Shown here one piece after another: positions 30,561 through 42,139 of a stretch of 64,000 nucleotides of DNA. The notes beneath the pieces are model-generated. The model saw only the letters and a program-made list of their open reading frames with translations. It searched no databases and had not been told where the DNA came from. Source of the stretch: Bryopsis sp. KO-2023. Its lineage: Eukaryota; Chlorophyta; Ulvophyceae; Bryopsidales; Bryopsidaceae. The stretch spans positions 2,294,001 to 2,358,000 of the forward strand of contig BSYQ01000014.1 in the NCBI GenBank assembly GCA_030272585.1, given 5' to 3'. The translations under genes were made by a program, and so were the position numbers. The stretch's first letter is position 1; every line of letters begins with the position of its first letter.

Positions 30561-33500
30561 CTAGACCGCCTCCTTGGAGGAAAAATCGAAGTCGAACAAA
30601 TTAGCATCCGAGACGATTTTCCATTGCCAAAGCAGCAAAGAGAACGCAAGCCTTCGATGAATCGTCGAATAGGAAGCTTCCTCGTGGCCCCGGCACTTGT
30701 ACACCCATCCAGCCCTGTTGGCAAACTTCTTGAACCCCCCATAATACTTGATTTCCCTCAACAAATCGCCTCGGCCGACCTCCTCGAGCTCCACTTTGGT
30801 CGGAAGTCTGACGAGAGTTCCCAGAGTGCAGGACATGACTGATCGAATGTCGAGCGCCACCTCGTGGAAGGGCCGATAGCCATTCTTTCGGATCGAAACC
30901 CCCATGGCTTCCGCAAGCTTTCTGGCTCCACCGAAGCTTTGCATGGCACCATATAAATCAGCCCGATTTCGGGACAATAATGTTTCTCGTGTGGGAAGAT
31001 ACACCTCTCCATTCTCATTCTGAAACAATCCAAAAACTTCGTCAAGATACCTGAACAAAACGCATATGTAGCCAGGCTGGCGATAAACTTGGCTCCACAC
31101 CACACTCGAAAGAGAACCAACAAAACCTATTTCAAGACAGGGAATTATTCTCATTGTCAGAAATTCCCCCAAAGTTTGGAACTTAATGCAAGGGCTCACC
31201 GTTTCGCAGTATTTATGCATCTCGCTCTGCAACCGGCCATTGGCCCAACAGCCCTTTCCCCCTTTTTGAATTTCCAAACCCATGGACTCTATGAACTCTT
31301 GGCTGCCCCCGTGCTTGCTGATAACCCTTGCTAAATTCTTGTCTCCAGTTTCGCATAGCTCCCCGTATTTCGGCATTTGGCCTTCTTTACCATGCTTTTC
31401 CATCCATTTGTGCAACTCTTTCTTGACGTTTTCCATGTTGGACCAGTATCCATACTTTTTGGTCCGGAGTCTGGCTGGAGGCAGAGAGAGCCGTTCGGCA
31501 AACACCGTGGGGCCCCCATGTTTAGTAATCGCCTGGTTTCGAGACAGGAAAATAATCACTAAAGAAAGGTTGTGTGTGCTTGTTTCAAAAAGGGGGGGGG
31601 GCCGGGTAACCCTTGCAATCTCTTGAATTGTTTCAAAAATTAGATTTCATTCTGAAAGTAGCAGAATTCTTGGTAGGGTTCCATTAGAAAACCAACTAAG
31701 GGAAAAAAGAGAAAATCAACAGGGAAGGGGGGAGGGGGGACATTGTTCAGAACCAGAGTCTTCGTTAATTTGAAAAAATGTTCCTGCGAAGGCAGGTGGG
31801 TGCATACGTTCGACAGCGACCAAGCCGATGTTGCTTGGAGCTCTTTGTGCATGGGAATTCGATCCTGACAATCGTTTTCCTGCATCCATTTCAGCAGCTC
31901 CTTTTCCACGTTGTCTATGTCTGACCAAAATCCGTTCTCGTGAGTGACGACAGTTCTTTTGACGACTTTTCGCTGCCCATCCACGTAACGAATCGTGAAA
32001 AAATCACCTAAAAACATAGAAAAAAAACAGGTTTTAACTGCATATATAATATAGGATAGGCTACCCGATACATTCAGCATACCCCTGCCCTCAACTCTCT
32101 TTTAACTCGAAAACAAAGACAACACAAATGCTCAGCCAGAACGACTTTTCTTATTCTGGGTTGTATTTGGCAGCTTTTTTTTTGAGACGCGCGTTCAGCG
32201 TTTTTCTTTTTTTTTTTTTTGCAAAGAGGGTACCTTCTTCAGAGCCATTGTTTTTCCAAACCGGCCTCCAAGTATTGGATTGCAATTTTGCAACCCGACC
32301 ACTCGCTGAGCCATCGATAACCGGACACCTCAAAGATTGCGCCACAGCAGTTTGAAGGCTCAAACCATATAAACACCTTCACAAAAAAAGAAAACACAAT
32401 AACAAAAGGGGTCAAAAGAAAAACTTCACATCGATGCTTCTCACCAAAGGAATTCAGCATGGTCTGACATACATGTATAATCAATTTCCCCTGTCTATTT
32501 AAAAATACAGCACGCATAAGTTGGAGTGCCCAGTCGACTGAAGTTTCCAAACCAATGAATTTCCTGAACTAATGTTGGTTGGATGGGGTGATCAAAGTGT
32601 GTTGGGCTGGAGTCGTATGTATGTCATAGCTTTACCTTGGTTTCAGTAATTTCATGTAGTGAATTAGACCTCTGGTGGCTATTTGCAATTGCTGAACTGT
32701 GAGCTCCAAATTCTTTTGCGCCTCTTCGCTATCCCAGACTCCGTAGAAAGGGTCGTTGACTTCCTGGAAAATTCACAGGCATAAAAAAGGGAAGTTGTAA
32801 AACTATTGGTCGGAAAAAACCCCCAAAAAACAGAAAAAAACTACAACACCAATTGCTTCATATAAGGTGAATTTTGCACAGTGCTGGCTACATAAATCAG
32901 GAAAATAGCACCTATAGTTAAAAAAAAATATAGTTGTTTGTTCTCTTGTCAAAAAGAAATTAATAAATAATAATAAAATATAAAACTATATCTAAATTAA
33001 CATCCTATTTCAATTGTATATTCAAATAAACTGTTGTTCCTCACCACCGCTTGGCGACTCTCCGTGCTGATCGGACTGGCAATCGAAAAATCACCCAGCA
33101 GTTTCATTCGACTGCAATAAAACCCTCCAGGATTGATGGCATCCAACACAGACACTTCTCGATAGACCTGTTTGACGCAGGGAAACTTTTGCAGAAATCC
33201 ACAAAAAAATTGATTCTTTTTTTTGGGCACACTATCTTGACAGGGAAATTCTGTTGAGGATGAGCTGTGAAACATTGCTTCACTATCATTTCCATTGTGC
33301 AAGGAACTAGGGGGATTGCAGCCTCAACACATTACACAAAATTTTGAGGGTTCTTTTTTGAACAGAAAAATGTGATGAACATTTTCGAATCGAAATGAAG
33401 GTGGATTTATTTTGGACATTATTACCCAAGAAAAAGTTCTAGCCAGGAACGGCCTAAATAAAACCTCGCTTGTATTCCACTCACAAAGGCAAAAAAAAAA

Positions 33501-35464
33501 TACAATATCAAGAGTTTAGTAATAATTATTACCTCTTCGTAATCGAACCGGTCCATTGTCAAAACTAAATCGCAGTCAACGACATCCACGATTTCATCAA
33601 ACACTTTTGGTTTGAACTGTCCGATTTCGATCCCCAGTCTTTTCGCAACCTGTGGAAAAAAACAGTAAGCATGCAGATTTATCCTTTTAAAAAAAGCAGT
33701 ATTATATGTGAGTGAAAATAGTAATGGGGTTCTTTCCTCTCAACAAAAGCGGAGGCATGTGTGCAACACTTCGAAAATTGAAGACTAACTTAATGAGAAA
33801 TTTGACGAAAGAAGATAAGAAACAGGAAAAGGCCAAAAAAGGGTGGAAAAAAATAACAAACAAAAAATAGAGACATCCAAAACCAAAAACAGAGTTCAGC
33901 ATTGGAGAAATGAAGGGGTCCCCAATGAGCAACTCACCAAGGCAACTCTAGCATCCAGTATATTTCCACAAATCGGTCCGATGGATGCTGAATCGACGAG
34001 AATATCACGTTCCAATCCAGAGCCTTTCAATGCCGCCTTGAAGATGGCTTCGGCCAAAATAGACCTGTACTGAAAAAGTTGCCCAACCAAATACAAAAAA
34101 AATTCAGCAAACCAGAAAGTCACTCTTTTCTCCTTGGAAACCTTAACACAGTTTTATATTTGTCCAAAACGGGGGCTCCTTTCCACTCAAACCCAAAGTG
34201 GATCTTTTAGAGGAGCTGAAAAAGATGTCTTAAAACACAATACATTTTAGAAAAGCAAAAGAACGAAAAGGGCAAATTTGAAGTTGGTTGAAAAGACACT
34301 ACAGGTGGTGGTTGAATTCTTACCGACATGTATTTCCTTCGTCCAGAAAGGTGATCTTAGCATATTGAGGGGCCCTTTCTTTCCGTCGACGTTCGGCATC
34401 ATAAGGAGACACTCGAAACACTGGGCGGAATTCATCCTCAATGGGCCTAGCATAAAACTCTTTCTGCAGAAAATAAAAAAAGAACATCATTATTTTTTTT
34501 CTTTTTTATATGTACATGTATCAAGCAAAAGAAATCAGAGCTGGAAAATCGAATCCAATCAACACAGAAGCAAACATGCGCTGCATGGAATTTTTTCTGG
34601 CATTAGTTCCAGTCCTGCCCTCTAATCCAATTTTTTTAGGGCTCAATTTACACTTTTGGAAAAGCAGCTCGTAAAAAGAACACCATTCACGAGATTTCCA
34701 GCAGACGTACTTTTCTGGGTTTTTTTCTGCAAAATAATATAAATTTTCCTGAGCAAGAATCAAACACAGAGAAAACAAAGTGAATAATAACAAAACGAAA
34801 AGAGTTTCAATTTTTTTTTCAACCTCAGGGATTGAAACTCCTTCCAGCCTCTCTGGAGGGGGCTGAGGGGCCACAGTTATCGGAACAGGAAACCCTGTGG
34901 ATAAATTAACCTGAAAAAAAAAAAGATCCACATTCATATCCGAAAGCTCCACACCTCTGCCCAGAAACTGCTGCAACTTCCTATTTCCTACTGTCCTAAA
35001 ATCCTGCTGAAATGACTGTGTCATTTCACTTACTGATTATTCGGAGTTCTTTTAGAATATTTCTAAGGACAGAAATTTGCAGGCTGGCAGACTGAGATAT
35101 GACACACTCAAACTAAATAAAAGTCAAAGGGACGTTTAGGAATTTGGCCTTTTGCGAAATCCTTGTGTCACTCCTCTCGACTCGTTGATTTTCAGGTGCA
35201 GAAGGGGGTGCCCCTTCAGTGTTCGACACCAGAAACAAAAAAGAATACACGAAAACATACAGCAACGAGCAACCTGGAGGAACGAACCTGACTGTAGGAG
35301 ATATCTGCACCCGTCGATGGGTGACTCTTCAAAGAGTCGTCCTTACGATACCGACACCGCTCGACGTCACGAACTCGCCGACTGCTCCCCCGCACGTGCT
35401 GCGGAATCAAACTCCCCAGCGGTTGTTTCACGCCTGGAATGGATCCACTACCGTAGGTGGGCAT
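30561..35464 (-). CDS. LMW protein tyrosine phosphatase-like domain fused to four ~60-residue repeats
   Basis: Twelve minus-strand exons: 35288-35464, 34824-34910, 34707-34748, 34324-34463, 33938-34064, 33533-33649, 33045-33167, 32636-32763, 32234-32376, 31808-32007, 31200-31532, 30561-31019 (691 residues). Residues about 138-312 match the low-molecular-weight PTP fold in order: DEGNTCRSILAEAIF (P-loop), VDSAS, DARVALVAKRLGI, DLVLTMD, MKLLGDF and the general-acid motif NDPFYG. The P-loop reads DEGNTCRS where active enzymes have CxGNxCRS, so the nucleophilic Cys is Asp143 and phosphatase activity is unlikely. Residues about 386-645 hold four repeats of the form W..(D/N)NVEKEL.KWM......MP...EL...GR.DL...I.KHGG...A...G, also seen, from memory, in plant plastid proteins such as the starch-related PTST2/3 family. 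The N-terminus is basic and Ser-rich, possibly a transit peptide. The 3' end of the third exon and the acceptor of the ninth are uncertain; alternatives exist that also keep frame. Confidence 0.8.
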
Positions 35465-35830
35465 CACGACATCACACTCCGGAATAGAATCTCGAGAAAA
35501 GTCGCCCTTTCAGAATTGTTAGATCTTGGGAGAGATGTGTCGTTGTCGAGAAGGTTTCCGGGGGATGCTGATGCGCAGCTGTTTGATTTTCGACGCAATA
35601 CGGGAAGACGGAGAATACGGGGCAAACAGACGAAGGCTGAAAGCTGGGAGGGACAGCGGTAGAGATGTTGATGTTGGATCAAAAGCGCAGAAAACGTCTC
35701 GTCACGGAAATCGAAATCTAGAATCCAGAAACTCGTTTCTGCATGTCTTACTTTTGTCTCGGAATGAAACTGGATTCTTTTTCATGGATTCTCTTTGCAG
35801 AATGGCATCAGTTTTTCTTTCCGGTTGGTG
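35465..35830. promoter_or_regulatory. Shared divergent promoter region
   Basis: This interval of 366 bp separates the ATG of the minus-strand phosphatase-repeat gene from the ATG of the plus-strand TPR gene, so both promoters must lie within it or overlap the neighbouring 5' leaders. It is less AT-rich than other intergenic DNA here. No clear TATA box was identified. Short overlapping open frames are present on both strands and were not accepted as genes. Confidence 0.6.
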
Positions 35831-38557
35831 ATGCGGGGAGGTTTTCGAATCGCCCCTCGTTGCGTTAGGGCGATCTACCACGCTTATCTCGAAACGGGCA
35901 GGGCTGGCTGGGGAGAGAGATCTGTTTTCCATCGAAGTTTGTGGGGCGGTCTGGGTAACCCGGTGAGCCACGCTTGCTGCTGTCGAACTGATTTCCGACT
36001 TGACGCGTGTAAGATCCGTGCAGGAACGACAACAGCTCGGCTTCCCCGCTCCTCGCACTCGAATCGCGCGTTGACCACGGATTCGGACACGGAGTTCGGC
36101 GTAAAATTGTACCACGAAGGTCAAGTGGACGGGGCGCTGGAGGTTTTCTCCAAAGGGCTGCGCAAGTACGATTCGGTGGCGTGGTACTTGGTGAATTTGG
36201 CACGTTGCTGCACGGAGCTGGGGAAGGACTCCTGCGCAGTGGATTACGCCGTGACTGGGCTAACGGTAGATCCGTCCAACGAGAAGGCATGGTTTCTGGC
36301 AGCGAGGGGGCTAAAGAACCTGGGCAAGACGTCCGAAGCTCGGGCCTTGATCGACCTAGCGCCGGAGAGAGCCAGGACTCGATCGAGTCTCGTGCTTGCG
36401 GGGAAATCCAACAGGTTGACGGCCCCACCTGCGTTCTTGACGTTCCAAACCAACCCCCAGCCAGAATCACATCGCCCATCTTCCTTCAAGTTGGATGACT
36501 CTGGCGAACAGAATCGCTTGGGCCGCTCTCTATGGAGCGAGGGGAAGCGTGACGCAGCGCTGGACGCTTTCAAGGCTCACGTCTGGGCTGTGGCGGACAA
36601 AATAGTCCCCATTCTCGCCATGCGGTCCTCTTGCTACTTGAACAAGTCTGATCCCAGTCGAGCGGCGGTCGATATCGCAGCTGCCATGGTGTTAGATTCT
36701 GGCATCGACCCAGAATTCAGAGCAGCGTTGCTTACCACCAGAATCAGGGCTCTAAAAGCACTGAGTTTGGAAGGTCCAGCCACCGAAATGCATTCCATCC
36801 TTGACTCCATCACGGCTAAACTAAAAGCCAACAAGGGGGGTGAAGGTCCAGCAATCAGTCTGAATAAGGATAAGTTGATGGGGAAACCCTCCAGGAAAAC
36901 GAACCAAGTGGATGCAATTCAAGACATGCTAGTTTCCCAGCAACATGACTACAAGTGGTTCGAATCGATCCTGGAAAAACTGAAAGGTGGGGAAACTGGA
37001 GTGGAGCAGTTCGATCAGGACGGCAGGGTGCCCAGATTCCATGTCGAATTCGATGGGGAGCGCAATTTGCCACACTACGTAGATTTTCTTCGATGTTCGC
37101 ATTGGCTGGACTGCATCCACAAGGAGTGTGTTTTCCAAGAAAATCGATTCGAGCTGTACAAAGCTATCGGAGGGAACGGAGCGGCCCCCTCTGAAATTTG
37201 GAGGAGATTTGGTGCTAATAAGCAATGGTGGCAATTCGCTCAGCCGGGGGATGTCTTACCGGATCCCCCTAGAATGGAATACTCGGCTGATTTATTGGAA
37301 ACTTTCAGCAGCGTCCCGATGGCTCCGACTGACATGGAGTATGGGAAAACCCATGTGGCTGTTGGGTATGGTGATCTAGGGATGCTGCTTTCAGCCAATT
37401 TCGTTGGGAACGAATCAAACGGTCCAGTGAGGTTTGTAGGTTTCGATCCATCGGTGGCGTCAATGGCGAAAGCCCTGGTGTTTATTCAACTCATGAAAAA
37501 CGGAGCACCAAGTCCGGAGATCTTGCAAGCCATGTATAGTTCGGCCTGGTGCTATGATTGCCTGGTTAAATTCAGGAAAGCGATTGATGATATTTTGGGC
37601 TCGGAATTTGAGGGGATGCCCCCAGAAGTGTTGGAGCTGCTGAATCATTGGCGTAGGGTTCCCATGGCTGACATAAAGCGATCGAATGGGGAATGGCTGG
37701 ATTTGCACAATGCGCTGGATTGTTTGCCAGCCAATATAGTTCGACCAAAAGACCGAGATGGCATTCTTCGATACTATTTGACGGGGGAGTTGCTGCATGC
37801 ATCTGTCGGGAGCCCAGTTATGTTTCAGAACCTGTCCACGATGCCAGACATAGCAAGAAACGAGCTGGTTTTTTCGATCATCTCGGAGGAGGAATTGGGT
37901 CGAGTGCTGGCCAGCAACAGGGATTCGACACTGATGGACGCTGTGGTTGAAATTTTGACGAGAAAGATTGATAAATTAAGGGCAAGGGTGATGTCTGGGC
38001 AAGTAGTTTGTGAGTTTAGATTGGCTGGGGTGCATCCAAGACAGCATGAGGTCCAGAAGGAAATTCGGGAAATGGATCCTCGGTGCATTGTGTGGTCGAA
38101 TCTGAGTGATTATATGTCGGTTGCTGATTTTCACTCCATGGCTAAAAATAGCTCATCAAGGTGGACCACCCACCATGGGCTTTCACTGCAGTGGCTGTGG
38201 GACGTGAAAGGGACCTTTTTGCTGGATTTTGAATCGTTGGAAAAGAAGGCCCAGCTCTTGGGGGTCTGCCAAGATAAGTACAAATCAATGATACAGAAAA
38301 CTGGGCTGGAGGGCATTCTGGTGACACCCCCTATAGACAATCCACACAGCGTGGGTTTTTCTATGGCTGATGAGTATTTTGATAGTTGGTGCGAGTGGTT
38401 TTTTAAGGGGGAGGCTGTTGCTGAGAATCAGGTGCTGACTAAAAAGGTGATGCCTTATTCAGCAATAAACAAGAATGGTGGCACAGCTTATTTCAGTTTT
38501 GTTTATGAATGGGACTCAGAAAGCGGTGATCGAGAAACCATGCTGTTGGGAACTTAA
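35831..38557 (+). CDS. Intronless TPR-repeat protein with large C-terminal domain (tentatively DUF4470-like)
   Basis: This is a 908-residue single exon. I start it at the ATG of MRGGFRIAPRCVRAIYHAY, an Arg/aromatic leader that could be an organelle-targeting peptide. An in-frame TTG lies 36 bp upstream. Residues about 80-200 contain TPR-type helical pairs (EFGVKLYHEGQVDGALEVFS, then AWYLVNLARCCTELGK and AWFLAARGLKNLGK), and a second TPR-like stretch (GRSLWSEGKRDAALDAFKAH) follows near residue 235. The C-terminal half contains VAVGYGDLGMLLSANFVG followed by VRFVGFDPSVASMAKALVF, a pattern that recalls the DUF4470 domain of MSS51/DNAAF3-type proteins. I am not certain of that match. The absence of introns contrasts with most neighbours. 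It is divergent from the phosphatase-repeat gene. Function unknown. Confidence 0.85.
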   Translation: MRGGFRIAPRCVRAIYHAYLETGRAGWGERSVFHRSLWGGLGNPVSHACCCRTDFRLDACKIRAGTTTARLPRSSHSNRALTTDSDTEFGVKLYHEGQVDGALEVFSKGLRKYDSVAWYLVNLARCCTELGKDSCAVDYAVTGLTVDPSNEKAWFLAARGLKNLGKTSEARALIDLAPERARTRSSLVLAGKSNRLTAPPAFLTFQTNPQPESHRPSSFKLDDSGEQNRLGRSLWSEGKRDAALDAFKAHVWAVADKIVPILAMRSSCYLNKSDPSRAAVDIAAAMVLDSGIDPEFRAALLTTRIRALKALSLEGPATEMHSILDSITAKLKANKGGEGPAISLNKDKLMGKPSRKTNQVDAIQDMLVSQQHDYKWFESILEKLKGGETGVEQFDQDGRVPRFHVEFDGERNLPHYVDFLRCSHWLDCIHKECVFQENRFELYKAIGGNGAAPSEIWRRFGANKQWWQFAQPGDVLPDPPRMEYSADLLETFSSVPMAPTDMEYGKTHVAVGYGDLGMLLSANFVGNESNGPVRFVGFDPSVASMAKALVFIQLMKNGAPSPEILQAMYSSAWCYDCLVKFRKAIDDILGSEFEGMPPEVLELLNHWRRVPMADIKRSNGEWLDLHNALDCLPANIVRPKDRDGILRYYLTGELLHASVGSPVMFQNLSTMPDIARNELVFSIISEEELGRVLASNRDSTLMDAVVEILTRKIDKLRARVMSGQVVCEFRLAGVHPRQHEVQKEIREMDPRCIVWSNLSDYMSVADFHSMAKNSSSRWTTHHGLSLQWLWDVKGTFLLDFESLEKKAQLLGVCQDKYKSMIQKTGLEGILVTPPIDNPHSVGFSMADEYFDSWCEWFFKGEAVAENQVLTKKVMPYSAINKNGGTAYFSFVYEWDSESGDRETMLLGT

Positions 38558-40318
38558 GATTTTGAAATTTTTTGCTCATCAAGATTCCTCCGCCAGAAAC
38601 GAAATGAAAGGCAATTCAAGAAACTGGTGCTCTGTTGGGCACCCTTTTTTAATCCTCCTTGTTCTTTTTTCTCTTTCGGGGGAGGGGGGCTCGACAGCTG
38701 CCAGGGGATCTGGATTGTAGGAGGATGAGTATCGTTTATGAGAACAAGGGGTTCGACATTACTGGGATGTTAGTCATACCTCGCTTTTCTTTTTGTTTTA
38801 AGGGGGGGTTCCAGAAAACAAAACAAAATGATTAGTATGCAACACTTTCAATTGGAGTAACAATCTGTCAATTGGTGATGGGCTTGCCCCTTCAGCTGTG
38901 GGTTTTCACTTCGAAACTGGCCACTTTAAAATTAACCCACGTGGGTTTCACTCACAGCGCTGTATTGGATTGCTTGTTGATGCAACTGAAAAAATCCTTT
39001 TGTTTCGAAATCGGGGCAATAATTGGGTGATTCATCCTTTAGAACATTTTCAAGCCACTTGCCAGCCTATCTTCTCATGATTGATTCCACAGCAAACGAA
39101 AAGAGCCTGGAGTGGTTAGAAAACCACTTTCCTCCAAGATGTCTGTTAGAGCTATGTAGGTATCAAAAGCTTTGTAGGTTAAAAAAGGCTATTCAAAAAC
39201 GATAACCATGTACATCAGCTCCTCTTCAAGACATACACCCCACACAATGTCAACCGAGAAAAATTTGAAAGAAGATCTCCATCCATCCAGAAATCATGAT
39301 GTCAGACTACACCCTCTCAGATTCTTTTTGATTTCAGGGACAAATAATATTTAGGACTGCATTTGAAGGCCCCATCTAACTTTTCTCCCAGACAGCAGTG
39401 GACGTTCAGAATCTAGAACCATGCAGAAAAGAGCATAAAAAACCAATGCATACTTCTTACCGTACAGACATGTACACCCTCAGTCATGTTTACTGTGGGT
39501 AATTTAATTTAATTTGATTTCATTTCATTTAATTTCATTTATTTTTATTTTTTTGATGTGTGGGCCACACTAAACATGACTTTCTCTCTTTTAGCATTTC
39601 TCCTGTGTATGGAAGTAGTGCAGGCTACACTGAATACGATTGAGGGTATAGATGCAATTGCTTTCATTCCCAATTCAGGACCATGGCCTGGTTTGCTTGT
39701 TTATTACAGTTCCAAGTTTACATTCCTACCTAAGGTTTGTCCTAACTTCCAGCAAAAGAAGGACAACACATTCTTTCAAAAATTCTGACAATGCATAGCT
39801 AATTCACACTCAGGCCTGCGCCTCCCTTTCACTACCATCAATACTATCCCACTGAAAAATACACACCCCTTGACGAGAAGAAAAATACAAAACAGAAAAG
39901 ATTGATTTTCTTGTTCTGCCTTGTTTGTTTTCTACTTTCCTCCCCCCTTCAACTCTGAAGGACTAGAATTCTTGAGAAATTTAGAATTCTTCCAGGACCA
40001 TTTCACCTCACCTAAAGTTGAGGAAAACTGCACCAATTGGTTAAAATCCACAAAAGGCCTTCCCTCAAGTGATATCATAAATTGCTATAAATATTCTTAT
40101 AAATATAACAGTCTTGTTTTTTTGTTGGGGGAAAAGCGGGGGATGAAAGGGAAAACACCGACACTCTAATATAGAAGAGCACCCTTCATCCCCTTTTTCT
40201 TTTCAATAACAGTGCCGAAAAAAACTACACAAATCATTCCCCGCTGGTAGAAATCCACCTCCTACGCAAACATCATAGCATCATGACTATTCCAGTTCTG
40301 AAATGTTGTTTAATATAT
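38558..40318. other. Intergenic region, no supported gene
   Basis: The region between the TPR stop and the stop of the minus-strand membrane protein holds the 3' UTRs of both. It includes an AT-rich low-complexity stretch of aattt/catttt units (about 39497-39552). Several plus-strand frames of 60-80 residues (38898-39205, 39558-39788, 39921-40169) read fairly well, but they have no recognisable domain and no continuous splice model. They could be remnants of an old gene or element. Confidence 0.4.
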
Positions 40319-41284
40319 TCATAATGGATGGAAATTACCCCCAAAGCTGCATCTCTGGCTTTGAATTTCATTCCATGGCATTTCGTTGGGATCGCATGAA
40401 ATCTGATCGCTGGCGACCCCAAACAGCATCCTGCCGATCGCCGCTAAACCCGTCCACGCTCCCGACAGCCCCACCGCCAGAAACAGCGCGACTTGCCCGA
40501 CCCCCAGGGGCGGCGCCGACGTATCGGGCCTGCCATGCGTCCTCAAGAAATGCTTCCGTGAGCTCAGCTCCAACCTCCATAACACCGCCGTGGGCAACAC
40601 CATCCCAACACACACTTGCAGTAAAACCACTAGACGCGTGCACGACTCGGTGGGAGAGATTTCCCGTGGTTCTTGGTGGTTGAGAGGGGCGCCCCCCAGC
40701 ACCAACAGCAGTTCCTCCGCGGCCTTCCACGCTTTCGAAACGAAATCGAAGTCGTTTCCGTGGAACACGCTGCGACACATTCCTCTTCCTGGGATCATAG
40801 CTAGGGACGCGGTCGTCAAAAGTTGCACGATCAAGTGGCTCCGCATCGGCAAGGGCATCCCGCACGCCAACAAGTTACTCGTGACGATACCTGATCTGAC
40901 GACGATGTGTTTCACCACCTCGACCGTGCTTTTGGGTTGATCCCGTCCGAACAAGAGAGGGTAACCCAAGCACATCACCCCCACGAACACCAATCGTTGC
41001 ACAAACAGGCTAACTGTCCGGTTCGCTTCCCAGAACTGACGTTTGAATGTTATAACGGCTCCTCTGAGCAACACCAGCCCCAGACTGAACGCTATCAGCG
41101 CTATGCCCTTCTTGTTCACGAACCCGCTGAGCGCTTGTTCCAACAGGAAGGCAGAGGACATACAATTGATAAAGATGTGCAACACCAGGAACGTCCCGTC
41201 AGTCGTTCGGAAAGTGGGTTTACGGAACTCGTAGTAGCTCCGCTCCAAAGATACATCTTTGAACCTCAGCGTCCAAGCCTCCAT
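40319..41284 (-). CDS. Multi-pass membrane protein, paralogue of the 45974-47629 gene
   Basis: This is a single exon of 321 residues starting MEAWTLRFKDVSLERSYYEF. Six hydrophobic segments are visible, including FLVLHIFINCMSSAFLL, GIALIAFSLGLVLLRGAVI, LFVQRLVFVGVMCLGYPLL, VVLLQVCVGMVLPTAVLW and VALFLAVGLSGAWTGLAAI. The region GMVLPTAVLWRLELSSRKHF corresponds to GYFFPCAVMYCAEAYQRAQF in the second gene, and both begin with W, a polar stretch and then the first helix, so the two look like diverged paralogues. I do not recognise the family and no transporter signature was seen. The 3' half is GC-rich compared with its surroundings. It is divergent from the small secreted-protein gene at 42140. 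Confidence 0.75.
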   Translation of the reverse strand: MEAWTLRFKDVSLERSYYEFRKPTFRTTDGTFLVLHIFINCMSSAFLLEQALSGFVNKKGIALIAFSLGLVLLRGAVITFKRQFWEANRTVSLFVQRLVFVGVMCLGYPLLFGRDQPKSTVEVVKHIVVRSGIVTSNLLACGMPLPMRSHLIVQLLTTASLAMIPGRGMCRSVFHGNDFDFVSKAWKAAEELLLVLGGAPLNHQEPREISPTESCTRLVVLLQVCVGMVLPTAVLWRLELSSRKHFLRTHGRPDTSAPPLGVGQVALFLAVGLSGAWTGLAAIGRMLFGVASDQISCDPNEMPWNEIQSQRCSFGGNFHPL

Positions 41285-42139
41285 CGTCCTCCACAGCTGC
41301 CCGCTGTCCGTTTCTGACGTTCGCCGTTGTGTCGCTTTTCGAAAGCCAACCCTTACATACGCACCGACTCAGCCGTTTTTTTTAGAGCGGTACTACATAA
41401 CCCCGTCTTTTCACTCGGCGACGAAAACGTCGAGTGTACTTTGCCGGGTTCTTCGACGAGCGTTTCGTGCGAGAGGTTCGAACAAGCTGGTTGAGTCAAG
41501 CGACGAGATATTCCCTGTAGAACAACCGTTGATCGATACTTGCGAGGAAAGTTCTGTGGGTGGGTGCTCCACCAAATTGCCGCCCTGAGTGACTAATGGT
41601 TCAGAGATCGATGCCCTGGGACGATCGAAATCGTTCCCTCCTACTGCACCAGCGATTTAGTCGCACAAGGATGGTGAAAAACGTAAAAGACGGGGCATAG
41701 CTGAGGGATGAAGTTGGACCCCCCTTGCTCTTGAGACGGGACTTGAATTGTTGATAAGAAGTTCAAGGATGGAGGCTACTGGAGGTGTCAGTCTGTCTCA
41801 AACTGGAACCGATCCAGCACTCCATCGTGAAACTGTTCATATCTCTCTACTTTGCATGCATTTTCCACTTTCCATTCTTTCATCGGCAACGTACGGGACA
41901 TACCGACACCATTCTTGGACGGGGGGATGCTTTTGAAACGCAACCTCTTAACAACCCTTCGTGTGATCCCAGAAAACCCCACAATGAAGCGACAGTCCGC
42001 TCGTCAAAGGACAGCTATCTAACCTTGGATTTTCGAGTCCGGACGCCCAACCCCAGTGAACTAGACAAAGGCCGATCGATCGCGCGACAAGCCTTCGGCG
42101 CCTGGATCAAACTCTCTGTGGTGCGGTTGGAAGAGCAAC
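41285..42139. other. Divergent intergenic region
   Basis: The 855 bp between two divergent start codons must carry both promoters. The first 300 bp have higher GC than typical intergenic DNA here. Short frames on both strands (for example 41785-42216 plus) overlap the start of the next gene in a different frame and were not accepted. Confidence 0.5.

Noticed and set aside
32445-32494. An extra 50-bp exon in the phosphatase-repeat gene
   Set aside because: It has splice-like borders, but including it puts the next exon in a frame with stops. Joining 32636 directly to the exon ending at 32376 keeps frame throughout.
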